Source: Candidatus Zipacnadia bacterium
GTDB taxonomy: Bacteria > Armatimonadota > Zipacnadia > Zipacnadales > UBA5352
Length of the DNA stretch: 64,000 bases
Direction: 5' to 3'
Assembly: GCA_029821735.1 (NCBI GenBank)
Contig: JALGSU010000033.1
Location: 1-64,000 of the forward strand
Below are positions 29,120-38,269 of this stretch, in pieces (position 1 is the stretch's first letter; each line of letters opens with the position of its first letter). Made by a program: the position numbers and the translations under genes. The notes below the pieces were generated by a model. The model saw only the letters and a program-made list of their open reading frames with translations, did not search any database and was not told the origin of the DNA.

Positions 29120-29307
29120 AGCACGTGGGCCTCTGGGGAGCGTACGTGCGTGGAACGGCAAGAGCTTAACAGGGACCTTCCCAATGCCGCGTATTCGTCC
29201 CCGAACTGCGACGGCCCATCGCTCTCGGATCACCAATCTGCCACCCGTCACTATCAGTGCCGATACGCGCTCCGCGCCCGCGCCGGAGCACCCAGGTGAA
29301 TGCGCAC

Positions 29308-30417
29308 ATGAAGCCCATGAACATGAACGGACTGCCCCCCGTCCGCAATGAGAAGGACATCAGCGCCTGTGGAATCTCGGCTATCATGTGCGAGACCGGG
29401 GAGCGTTCCTCAGGCGACGCCATCATCCGCTCGATCGCCAACATGCGCGAGCGCTCCAACGGCCTTGGCGGCGGCTTCGCCGCATACGGGATCTACCCCG
29501 ACCATGCCGACTGGTACGCCCTGCATATGGCATATGAGACGCCGGGCGCCAAGACCGAGACCGAGGCCCTCATCGACGAGCGCTGCGACGTCGCCGCTGA
29601 CGAGCCGATCCCCACCCGGCCGGTGGACGTCATCACCGACGAGCCCATCCTGCACCGCTATTTCGTCCGCATCAAGTCCGACATGCTGGGCCGCGACATC
29701 CATCACACCGAGGATGACCTCGTCGCTCAGCTCCACATGGACGTCAATGCGGCCATCGAGGACGCTTTCGTCTACTCCTCCGGGAAGAACATGGGCTCAT
29801 TCAAGGGCGTCGGCTACCCCGAAGATCTCGGCGTATTCTTCCGCCTCGATGAGTATGAAGCCTGGACCTGGATCGCTCACGGGCGCTTCCCGACCAACTC
29901 CAGCGCATGGTGGGGCGGCGCGCACCCCTTCGGCCTGCTCGACTGGGCGGTCGTGCACAACGGTGAGATCTCGTCTTACGGGATCAACCGGCGCTACCTG
30001 GCCAACTTCGATTACCACTGCGTGCTGCAGACCGACACTGAGGTCATCGCGTACCTCTTCGATCTGCTTATCCGCAAGCACGGCCTGCCCCTTGAGGCCG
30101 CATGCACCGCCATGGCCCCGCCCTTCTGGGCCGAGACCGAGCGCATGTCCGAGAAGGAGCGCCGCAAGGTCGCCGCTCTGCGCACTGTCTACGGTGGCGC
30201 CCTGCTCAACGGGCCCTTTGCCATCGTCGTCGGCCACTCTGGCGGCATGATCGGCTTCAGCGATCGCATCAAGCTGCGGCCGATGGTCGCTGCCCGTAAG
30301 GGCGACTGGCTCTACATCGCAAGCGAAGAGGCCGCGATTCGGGAGGTCTGCAGCGATCCGCAGACTGTCTGGCACCCCGACGGCGGCGAGCCCGTAATCG
30401 GGACACTCCGGAGCTGA
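29308..30417 (+). CDS. Glutamate synthase, glutamine amidotransferase (class II) subunit
   Basis: 369 residues; releases ammonia from glutamine for glutamate synthesis. ATG 29308 is preceded by AGGTGA. The Ntn nucleophile Cys is internal at residue 21 (KDISACGISAIM), so a 20-residue propeptide must be removed, as in other split glutamate synthases. Typical class II blocks follow: WIAHGRFPTNSSAWWGGAHP (Arg/Asn/Gly of the glutamine pocket), VVHNGEISSYGINRRYL and QTDTEVIAYLFDLLI. The gene covers only the GltB amidotransferase part; the synthase and GXGXG parts are separate genes downstream. First gene of a five-gene operon under the promoter at 29063. Confidence 0.93.
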   Translation: MKPMNMNGLPPVRNEKDISACGISAIMCETGERSSGDAIIRSIANMRERSNGLGGGFAAYGIYPDHADWYALHMAYETPGAKTETEALIDERCDVAADEPIPTRPVDVITDEPILHRYFVRIKSDMLGRDIHHTEDDLVAQLHMDVNAAIEDAFVYSSGKNMGSFKGVGYPEDLGVFFRLDEYEAWTWIAHGRFPTNSSAWWGGAHPFGLLDWAVVHNGEISSYGINRRYLANFDYHCVLQTDTEVIAYLFDLLIRKHGLPLEAACTAMAPPFWAETERMSEKERRKVAALRTVYGGALLNGPFAIVVGHSGGMIGFSDRIKLRPMVAARKGDWLYIASEEAAIREVCSDPQTVWHPDGGEPVIGTLRS

Positions 30418-30424
30418 TTGAGGT

Positions 30425-31939
30425 ATGTCATCAACCCGCAAATGGCTGGTGCAGCCGGAATTCACTGTCGTGCGCGATCCAGACCTGTGCATCCAATGCG
30501 AGGCCTGCGTCCGCCAGTGCGCCAATGACGTGCACGAGTTCGACGACGACGAGCAGTGTGTCTACTCCGACCCCACCAAGTGTGTCGGCTGCCATCGCTG
30601 CGCGACGCTCTGCCCCACCAACGCGCTGACCATCAAGCGCTCCGAGATGCAGTTCACCGACCACGGGAACTGGACGGCCGCTTCGCTGCGCAACATCTAC
30701 AAGCAGGCCGAGGACGGCGGAGTCCTGCTCGCCGGCATGGGCAATGACACGAAACTCCCGATCTACTGGGACCACATGCTCCTCAACGCCAGCCAGGTCA
30801 CCAATCCGCCCATCGACCCGCTGCGCGAACCCATGGAGTTGCTCACCCAGCTCGGTCGAAAACCCAGTTCGGTGACCTTCGACGATGACGGTGAGTTGGT
30901 CGAGGACATCCCTCCCCAACTTGAGCTGAAAGTCCCCGTCATGTTTTCAGCCATGTCATACGGCTCCATCAGCTTCAACGCCTCGCTCGCGCTCGCGCGC
31001 GCAGCTCACGAGGCCGGCACCTACGCCAACACTGGCGAAGGCGGCCTCCACGAGCACATCAAGCCCTACGCCGACAGCATGATCGTCCAGGTCGCTTCGG
31101 GCCGTTTTGGCGTGGACATCGATTACCTGCAGTCAGCCGCTGCCGTCGAGATCAAAATCGGCCAGGGGGCCAAGCCCGGTATCGGCGGCCACTTGCCCGG
31201 CGAGAAGGTCGACGAGGCCATCTCCGCCACTCGCATGATTCCCGAGGGCACCGACGCTCTCTCGCCCGCCCCCCACCATGACATCTATTCCATCGAGGAC
31301 CTGCGCCAACTCATCTACGCTATCAAGGAAGCCACGCGCTACACCAAACCCATCAGCGTGAAGATCGCCGCCGTGCACAACGTCTCGGCCATCGCCAGCG
31401 GCTGTGTGCGAGCGGGCGCGGATATCGTCGCCATCGACGGCTACCGAGGCGGCACCGGCGCGGCTCCCACCATGATACGCAACAACGTCGGCATCCCCAT
31501 CGAGTTTGCGCTCGCCCAGGTCGACACTCGCCTGCGCGAGGAGGGCATCCGCCACCAGGCCTCGATCGTCGCTGCCGGCTCGTTCCGCTGCTCGGCGGAC
31601 GTCGTCAAGGCCATCTGCCTCGGCGCCGACGCCGTCTACATCGGCACCGCAGCCCTCGTCGCACTGGGCTGCCACATGTGCCAGAAGTGCTACACTGGGA
31701 AGTGCAACTGGGGCATCGCCACTCAGGACCCATATCTCACCCGCCGCCTCAATCCCGAGATCGGCACCCGCCGCCTGACCAACTTGCTGCGCGGCTGGGG
31801 CCACGAGATCCAGGAGATGATGGGCGGGATGGGCATCAACGCCATCGAAAGCCTGCGCGGCAACCGCGAGCATCTGCGCGGCATCGGTCTGACCGAAAAA
31901 GAGCTCGAGATGCTCGGCATCAAGGCCGCCGGAGAGTAG
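30425..31939 (+). CDS. Glutamate synthase, ferredoxin + FMN-binding synthase subunit
   Basis: 504 residues. Two 4Fe-4S clusters at the N-terminus (LCIQCEACVRQC from residue 21 and KCVGCHRCATLCP from 52), then the FMN-binding glutamate synthase TIM barrel (about 145-480): VPVMFSAMSYGSISFNA, YANTGEGGLHEHI, KIGQGAKPGIGGHLPGEKV, DGYRGGTGAAPTMI, and the 3Fe-4S-type Cys set CHMCQKCYTGKCNWGIATQ. It converts 2-oxoglutarate and channelled ammonia to glutamate using electrons from the ferredoxin clusters. Same layout as archaeal and Thermotoga split enzymes rather than the long bacterial GltB. Starts 7 bases after the amidotransferase. Confidence 0.95.
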   Translation: MSSTRKWLVQPEFTVVRDPDLCIQCEACVRQCANDVHEFDDDEQCVYSDPTKCVGCHRCATLCPTNALTIKRSEMQFTDHGNWTAASLRNIYKQAEDGGVLLAGMGNDTKLPIYWDHMLLNASQVTNPPIDPLREPMELLTQLGRKPSSVTFDDDGELVEDIPPQLELKVPVMFSAMSYGSISFNASLALARAAHEAGTYANTGEGGLHEHIKPYADSMIVQVASGRFGVDIDYLQSAAAVEIKIGQGAKPGIGGHLPGEKVDEAISATRMIPEGTDALSPAPHHDIYSIEDLRQLIYAIKEATRYTKPISVKIAAVHNVSAIASGCVRAGADIVAIDGYRGGTGAAPTMIRNNVGIPIEFALAQVDTRLREEGIRHQASIVAAGSFRCSADVVKAICLGADAVYIGTAALVALGCHMCQKCYTGKCNWGIATQDPYLTRRLNPEIGTRRLTNLLRGWGHEIQEMMGGMGINAIESLRGNREHLRGIGLTEKELEMLGIKAAGE

Positions 31940-31944
31940 AGGCC

Positions 31945-32394
31945 ATGAAACGGATCAAAATCCGCGACGAATACTGCATGAACTGCCGGCTGTGCGAGGT
32001 GCACTGTCTGGTGGCGCACTCGCACTCGAAGAAGATCATCAAGGCCTTCCGTGATGAGCGCGACCAGATCACGCCATCCATCAAGGTCGAATCAGCCGGC
32101 TACGTTTCATTTGCCCTGCAGTGCCGGCATTGCGACGACGCCCCCTGCGTCCAGGCCTGCATGACTGGCGCGATGCATCGCGACCCGGAGACCGGCGCCG
32201 TCCTGTGTGACACCGACCGCTGCGTCGGCTGCTGGATGTGCGTGATGGTCTGTCCCGTCGGCGCGGTCAACCCCGGCCTCGACCAGCACATCGCGTCCAA
32301 GTGTGACCTGTGCATCGGCACTGGCGAAGAGATGCCTGCCTGTGTCGCCAACTGCCCCAACGAGGCGCTCGTGCTGGAGGATGACGATGAGTAA
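31945..32394 (+). CDS. Polyferredoxin-type 4Fe-4S electron-transfer subunit
   Basis: 149 residues of the HycB/CooF-like iron-sulfur family, cytosolic. Four Cys clusters are visible: YCMNCRLCEVHC (from residue 11), QCRHCDDAPCVQAC, RCVGCWMCVMVCP and KCDLCIGTGEEMPACVANCP. They can hold three to four 4Fe-4S clusters. It lies between the FMN subunit and an FAD oxidoreductase, so it probably carries electrons between NAD(P)H/FAD and the synthase. Its stop overlaps the next start by 8 bases (32387-32394). Confidence 0.9.
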   Translation: MKRIKIRDEYCMNCRLCEVHCLVAHSHSKKIIKAFRDERDQITPSIKVESAGYVSFALQCRHCDDAPCVQACMTGAMHRDPETGAVLCDTDRCVGCWMCVMVCPVGAVNPGLDQHIASKCDLCIGTGEEMPACVANCPNEALVLEDDDE

Positions 32395-33676
32395 GGCTCC
32401 CTACGTCATAGTCGGCAACTCCGTGGCTGCGATAGCCTGCATCGAGAGCATCCGTGAGCACGATACTGACACGCCCATCACTCTCATCGCCCGCGAGCCC
32501 TATCACACCTACTCGCGACCCCTCATCACCTACCTCCTCGGCGGTCTCGTCGACGAGGAACAGATGATCTACCGTCCGCTCAACTACTACGAGAAGACCG
32601 GCGTCACCACCATGCTCGGCGTCGAGGTCACCCGCGTCGATGCCGAGGGCAGTTTCGTCGAGACCTCCGACGGACAGCAGATCGCCTACAGCAAGCTCCT
32701 CATCGCCGTCGGTGGCCGCCCAATCGTCCCGACCGACATCGACGGCGCCGATCTCGATGGCGTCTTCAGCTTCACCACACTCGACGACGCTCACGCGATC
32801 AAGAGCTACATCGACGAGCACAATATCACTGACGCCCTCGTGGTCGGCGGCGGTCTCATCGGGCTCAAGTCCGTCGAAGCCCTCATGGCGCTTGGCCTGA
32901 ACATCACGGTCGTCGAACTCGCTGACCGCATGCTCTCCGCCACCTTCGACCAGACCGCTTCGGGTCTCCTGCAGAGCAAGCTGCGCGACGCTGGCGTCGA
33001 CGTCCTGTGCAACAACACAGTCTCGCGCGTCAAGTCCAATGACGGTCGAGCAGGCGGCGCCATCCTCCGCGATGGCCGCGAGATTTCCTGCGGCATGGTC
33101 GTCTTCGCCATCGGCGTGTTACCCGACACGACGCTCGTCGAGGGCACCGGCGTCGAGGTAGATCGCGGCATTCTCGTTGACCACCAGATGCTGACTTCGG
33201 TCGAGAACGTATTCGCCGCCGGCGACGTCGCCCAGGCCGAGGAACTCCTCTGCGGCGAGCAGCGCTGCATCGCCATCTTCCCCAACGCCTACCGCCAGGG
33301 CCAGGTGGCCGGTGCGAACATGGCCGGTGGCGCCGCCAAGTGGGACGGTGGGCTGGTCATGAACTCCGTCTCCATCTGCGACATGCCTACCATCTCCGTC
33401 GGCACGACCAATGCGCTCGATGACAGCTACGAGGTCCACACCGCTCTCGATGAAGAGAACTGCCATTACAAGAAGATCGTCCTGCTGGGCAACTACATTG
33501 TCGGCGCGATCTTCGTTGGCCACATCGACCGCTCAGGCATCATCACCGGGCTCATCCGTGGCCGCGTTGACGTCTCCACTTTCAAGGACGAGCTCATGGC
33601 TGATGACTTCGGCCTGATCTCCCTGCCGACCGAGTATCGCAAGCACGTCGTATCCGGGGCCGGTATCGAAGTATGA
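32387..33676 (+). CDS. FAD/NAD(P)-dependent oxidoreductase of the glutamate synthase operon
   Basis: 429 residues with an N-terminal FAD site (PYVIVGNSVAAIACIESI), an NAD(P) site near 145 (ALVVGGGLIGLKSVEALMAL), and VENVFAAGDVAQAEELL near the C-terminal FAD contact. Two-dinucleotide-binding-fold family (NADH:rubredoxin or nitrite reductase large-subunit like). In this operon it plays the part of the GltD subunit, passing electrons from NAD(P)H to the polyferredoxin. True GltD is an unrelated sequence, so the substitution is notable. ATG 32387 overlaps the previous gene, ATGA 33673 overlaps the next. Confidence 0.92.
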   Translation: MSKAPYVIVGNSVAAIACIESIREHDTDTPITLIAREPYHTYSRPLITYLLGGLVDEEQMIYRPLNYYEKTGVTTMLGVEVTRVDAEGSFVETSDGQQIAYSKLLIAVGGRPIVPTDIDGADLDGVFSFTTLDDAHAIKSYIDEHNITDALVVGGGLIGLKSVEALMALGLNITVVELADRMLSATFDQTASGLLQSKLRDAGVDVLCNNTVSRVKSNDGRAGGAILRDGREISCGMVVFAIGVLPDTTLVEGTGVEVDRGILVDHQMLTSVENVFAAGDVAQAEELLCGEQRCIAIFPNAYRQGQVAGANMAGGAAKWDGGLVMNSVSICDMPTISVGTTNALDDSYEVHTALDEENCHYKKIVLLGNYIVGAIFVGHIDRSGIITGLIRGRVDVSTFKDELMADDFGLISLPTEYRKHVVSGAGIEV

Positions 33677-34407
33677 CAACCATCAATGCCGAGGGTTTGC
33701 ACTACCGAGAGCTCAACGATCTCATTCACGAGGCCATCGACGGTGGCGAGACTGAGTTCACCGTCGACCACGTCGTCGGCCAGCGCTACATTGGCGCGGG
33801 CCTGCGCGAAGGCGTCCGTCTGCTCCTCAACGGTGTGCCCGGCAACGACCTCGCCGCCTTCATGAACGGGTCCGAGATCGTCGTCAACGGCAACGCCCAG
33901 GATGGCGTCGGCAACACCATGAACGCGGGGCGCATCGCCGTGCACGGTGACGCGGGCGACCTGCTCGGCCACTCCATGCGTGGCGGCAGGATCTTCGTCG
34001 AGGGTCTGACTGGCTATCGCTGCGGCGTGCACTGCAAGGCGTTCGCCGACCAGTTGCCGATCATCGTCGTTGGCCGCACGGCTGGCGACTACCTCGGCGA
34101 ATACATCGGCGGCGGCATCGCCGTCATTCTCAACTGCGAAGATGTCGAGGAATCTCCTGTCGGCCGTTACGCCGGCACCGGCATGCACGGTGGCGCACTC
34201 TTCGTACGTGGCCAGGTTGCCGATCACCAGCTTGGCGCCGAGGTCGCTATTACTGAGACCGACGACGATGACTGGGCTCTCCTCTCGTCTCTGATCGCCG
34301 AACACTGCGCCGAGTTCGACATGGACCCGGGCAAGTTCCGGCGCTCCGAGTTCATCAAGCTCTACCCGTTCAGCACCCGCCCCTACAGCAAGCTTTACAG
34401 CTACTGA
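33673..34407 (+). CDS. Glutamate synthase GXGXG-domain subunit
   Basis: 244 residues forming the beta-helix that is the C-terminal (alpha-subunit) domain of long GltB. Glycine-rich rungs are visible: GNAQDGVGNTMNAGRIAVHG, GDLLGHSMRGGRIFVEG and GRYAGTGMHGGALFVRG. The domain is structural and holds the synthase and amidotransferase parts together. Its first codon overlaps the stop of the oxidoreductase (ATGA at 33673-33676). The 40-residue C-terminal tail (DPGKFRRSEFIKLYPFSTRP) is typical of archaeal versions. Last gene of the operon; glnA is not next. Confidence 0.93.
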   Translation: MTTINAEGLHYRELNDLIHEAIDGGETEFTVDHVVGQRYIGAGLREGVRLLLNGVPGNDLAAFMNGSEIVVNGNAQDGVGNTMNAGRIAVHGDAGDLLGHSMRGGRIFVEGLTGYRCGVHCKAFADQLPIIVVGRTAGDYLGEYIGGGIAVILNCEDVEESPVGRYAGTGMHGGALFVRGQVADHQLGAEVAITETDDDDWALLSSLIAEHCAEFDMDPGKFRRSEFIKLYPFSTRPYSKLYSY

Positions 34408-34445
34408 GCCATCGCCTTCGCCGTTGCCTTTCGCCGTCACTGTAG

Positions 34446-34497
34446 GGCGGGGTCCCTGCCTGCCGACCGTAGCTTCAGCGAAGGTGGGTGCCCCGCC
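34446..34497. repeat. Intergenic stem with GCCCCGCC/accgtag motifs
   Basis: GGCGGGG (34446-34452) pairs with CCCCGCC (34491-34497). The enclosed ACCGTAGCTTCAGCGAAGGTGGG shares ACCGTAG and CCCCGCC with the repeat block at 61624-61680 in two short motifs. Nearby 34575-34605 is low-complexity CCCTTTGCC-type sequence. No gene is supportable in 34408-34682. Confidence 0.45.
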
Positions 34498-34682
34498 ATG
34501 CCGTGATCAATGCCTTCGTCGTTGCGGCACGGCGGAGCGCGGCCCTATGCGCTTCCTTCATGCCGTGCCGTCGCCGTTCCCCTTTGCCCCTTTGCCCTTT
34601 GCCCGCCGTTAGCAGGAAGCCCCTGCTCTACCGCGAACCTTCCCTCCGCTCTGTGATCCCGTCCAGGCCGGAGGCGTTCGCC

Positions 34683-37600
34683 ATGCTCCGTATGGCCACG
34701 CTCGCTCTCATACTGTGCGCTTCGACCGTCCTCGCTCAGGACCACGAAGCTCTCCCCTATGGCGACCTGGAGTACATGGCCGGCGACGCCGACGGTGCGC
34801 AGGCCGTTCCCGTGTGGGCCCGCGCGGGAGAGCCCTGCCACGCCACCGACTGGACCGTGTCACACGAGAATGCTGCGGGCGGCGAGGTCTGCGTCACGGG
34901 CTCGACCGCCAATGAGGAGTTCGCGCTCTGTGGCGAGGGTGGCGGCGGCGCGATCACCGGCTCCGTCATGCTCCGCGCAGATGAGCCGACCCAGGCGACC
35001 ATCCGCCTCTCCTGGTACAACCGCCTCAACCGCACCGACGAGACGAAGACGGTCGACGTGACCACTGACTGGCAGCGCTTCGAGATCACCACCAGTGCCG
35101 AACGCGGCGGGCCGCTGGAACTGGCCGTCGCGCCGGTCGCCGACGCGGCCATCCACGCCGATGACTTCTCGATCCGCTGTGAAGGTCCGTCATACAATGA
35201 GTCCGTCGAGGACCCCACCCCTGTTTCGCATGAGCCGGCGTTCCTCTATCGCCTACAGGACTACTTCGGCGACGCTACCGGCAAGTCCGGCTCGGTCGAG
35301 CTGACCATCAGCATCCCCGAGGGCGCCGAGCCCATCGTTCCCTACGTGTGGGGCGGCATCCCCTTCCCGAAGGGCGAGGTGTACAACCGCCGCTGCCTGC
35401 GCGTGACCGACGCTCAGGGCGAGCCGGTCGTCGCCCAGTTCGACGTGCTTTCACGCTGGCATGGCGACTCTTCCATACAGGCGGTGCTCGTGACCGTCCC
35501 CGTTGACGCGGGAGCGAAGCTACGGCTGGAGTACCGCACGGAGCCTTGGACTGATCGGGAGCAACCGTGGATCGAGCTGTCCGGTTCCGAGACGGGCGCG
35601 GACGCCGTGGTGCGGGACGTGTCGCTCTATCTCCCGTACGATCAGGACCAGCTCGTAAACGTTTCAGTCCTGCGGAACCGCGAGGGGGTCCGCCGCGATG
35701 GTGGCGTGCCTTCGACGAAACGCATCGAGGTGCTCGCATCGGCGCTCGAGCCACAGACGCCTCCGAGAGACCCCGTACACGGCTTCAAGCCGGGGGAACG
35801 GGTGGGCCCGCTCTGCGCCGTGCTCCGCACCCGCATGCGTGTCGGTCCGCTGACAGCACAGCGACGGATCACGGTCTTCAAGGACAGCTACCGCGTCCTG
35901 ATCGACACGACCTTCATCAACGAGGGTGAGCGCGTCGCCGTCCGGGGACTGGGTGTGCGCTTCACGGGGATCACGCGGCCGGTGCATGTGGCCATCCGTG
36001 ACCCCGAGAAGAACGGGTCAAAGCTGGTCGAGGCCCCGGACGAGATCACTGCCTGGGGTTGGCCGCCCGACGCAGGCGGCGTCGTCTTCTCCCAAGGCCT
36101 GGCCCGCACGCTCAGCCTTGTGGTGGACCTGGAGGCCGAGGGCCCGCCGCCCGAATACGCGACCGCTAACCTGCCCCTCCTCACCGCCCCAGCCGAATGG
36201 TACTGCAATTCGGGCGTCTTCAACTTCCTCATGCCGCCGGACGCGGAAACGTTCCCCATCTTCGAGGACACGATGGGCGGCCTCAATACGCTCGGCCGGT
36301 TCTCGCAGGAGCAGAAGGAATCGCGCGACCTGTTCGGTTGGTTCAACTTTGGCGATGCCCCCGGCGATGGCGGCTGGTCGAACCTCGAGACCGAAGCCGA
36401 CCACGAGATCTTCCTGCACTTCTTACGCACACTCTCGCGCGAGCACTTCGACAACGCCCGCCTGGCCGCCGAGCACTACCGCGACGTCGACATCGACCAC
36501 CGCTTCGGCTATTGCCACACCCACTGCAACAACCACACATCGTCCGGAGAGTCCTGGTCTCACTCGTGGATACAGGGCATCCGCGACCTGTACTTCGTCA
36601 CCGGCGACGGCCGCGCACTCGCCGTCCTCCGCGAAGTCGGCGAGCGCCTGCTCACCAAGCAGCCCGGCTTCACCACTGGCCGCGACTGGACCCGCCCCAT
36701 CGACAATCTCGTCGACATCTACCAGGCCACCGGCGACCAGCGCTACCTCGACGCCGTCATGGCCCACATCGCAGTTCTCGGCGAGCGCCAGCAGCCCGAC
36801 ATCGGCGTATGCGGCGCGGAGAACGGTTCCTGGTATCACAACCGCTACGAGGCGGGCAGCGCCTTCACCTGGTACGGCTGCCTCGCGATGGCCAAGCTCC
36901 ACCAGAACATCGGCGGCGACGAACTGCGCCGCATCTTCCTGCAGGAACTCGACCTGTCACTCGACGTCCAGACCAAGGGCCGCGCCGCATACGTCTACCT
37001 GCCCGACGAGCAGGTCTCCGAGGACAAGCGCGCCCAGGTCATCGGTCGCTACACCCTCGGTCGCGGCTCGGTGCTCTTCCCCGCCATCGGCTACGCGTAC
37101 CGCATCACCGGCGACGAGAAGTATTTGCGCATAGGCATGGACGTCCTCGCCCACTGCCTGCTGAACCAGCGCTCTGGCTCTGACAACTCAGCCACCTCGT
37201 TCATCACCGCCTTCCTGCGCGAGGCGCGGGCCGCCGGCTGGGGGCTCGAGCAGGAGGCCGAGGCCTTCGCGCGCGCCCGCGAGTTCTCGTGGGCTCAGCA
37301 CCCTCGTGACGTCGCCAATGGCGGTTTCGAGCAGGACGCTTTCGCGCACTGGAGCGTCAAGAAGGTGCCCAGTCAGGACTTCTACGAGGACCCGATCGTG
37401 AACGTCGGCTACTACCTCGACGGCGACGTGAAGCTCGCCGGCGCGCGCTCGCTGCGCATCCACTCCGACAACCGCACGCGCGTCATCAGCGCTGCCACCA
37501 ACGTCGCCCTCCCCGCCGGCCGTCGCTGGCGCGTCTCCGGCTGGGTCCGCGCCGACGAGACGATGATGCCCTCCATGTCCTACGGCCTGCGCAGCTATGA

Positions 37601-38254
37601 CACGGGCCAGCGTGGCGGCGGGAGCTTCAACACCATCGCCGCTGAGCGCGACGGTTGGCAGCAGCGCACCGCCGACTTCACCACCGCCGCGCGCATGGTC
37701 CTCACCATCACCGTCGGCAATCGCAAGGGCACCGGCGACGTCTGGTTCGACGAGATCGCACTTGAGGACCTCGGCGAGCTTGGTACCTTGCTCACCGAGA
37801 ACGGCGTCGGCCACGAGGGCCGCGAGCCCGCCGAGGGCATGTACATCCTCACCGGTGGCAGCTACCTCCCCAACGCCCCCATGACCGGCGACGTCGAGAA
37901 GGATGGCCCGATCCTCTTCACCGAGGGCGCGCTCACCGACGGCGATGACGCCTATGACTACAGCCGCCAGCCCTGCAGCTACGCATACTGGCAGAAGCGC
38001 CCGTATGGCGAGGTCCTCTTCGACCTCGGCGCCGACTACCAGATCGACCGCATCCGCCTCAAAGTCAACTGCGACGCCAGCCGCCGCGCCCATGGCACCT
38101 CGCTGATCGAGCTACTGCCCGCTGACTCTGACGAACCCCTTGCGACCATCGAGCAGGCAGCCCCCAGCAACTCCGCCTGCGACTGCACCGGCTGGACAAC
38201 CGCACCTACATCACCATCGCCGAGATTGAGTTCTGGGGCAAGAAGCCCGAATGA
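34683..38254 (+). CDS. Secreted exo-rhamnogalacturonan-lyase-like protein, frameshifted near the 3' end
   Basis: About 1190 codons from ATG 34683. Signal peptide MLRMATLALILCASTVLAQ, a CBM-like module (about 25-180), a RIFT-barrel-like stretch of the PcRGLX/YetA type (about 190-420; PYVWGGIPFPKGEVYNRRCL, SRWHGDSSIQAVLVTVP), an alpha/alpha toroid (about 530-830; HCNNHTSSGESWSHSWIQG, WYHNRYEAGSAFTWYGCLAM), a CBM and a C-terminal F5/8 type C domain. The reading runs out of frame at CCCCC 38161-38165. With one extra C it continues to TYITIAEIEFWGKKPE and stops at TGA 38254, a normal discoidin end 15 bases before the next start. The open frame past this point is not real. Lyase family PL26-like is a moderate-confidence call. 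Confidence 0.75.
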
Positions 38255-38269
38255 ACCAGGAGGCCCATC

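Larger units (their letters stand above)
28793..29307. other. Divergent intergenic region between nrpR and the glutamate synthase operon
   Basis: 515 bases without a supportable gene. From left to right it holds: the nrpR ribosome site; a small hairpin GCAGGC-TTC-GCCTGC near 28917-28931; a 23-base palindromic repeat (28987-29009); two copies of GGTATTGAC (about 29025 and 29060, the second providing the -35 region of the glutamate synthase promoter); the promoter and operator palindrome (29063-29119); and an approximately 210-base leader with a 6-bp stem GCACGT (29121-29126) / ACGTGC (29144-29149). No known riboswitch was recognised in the leader. Confidence 0.8.
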
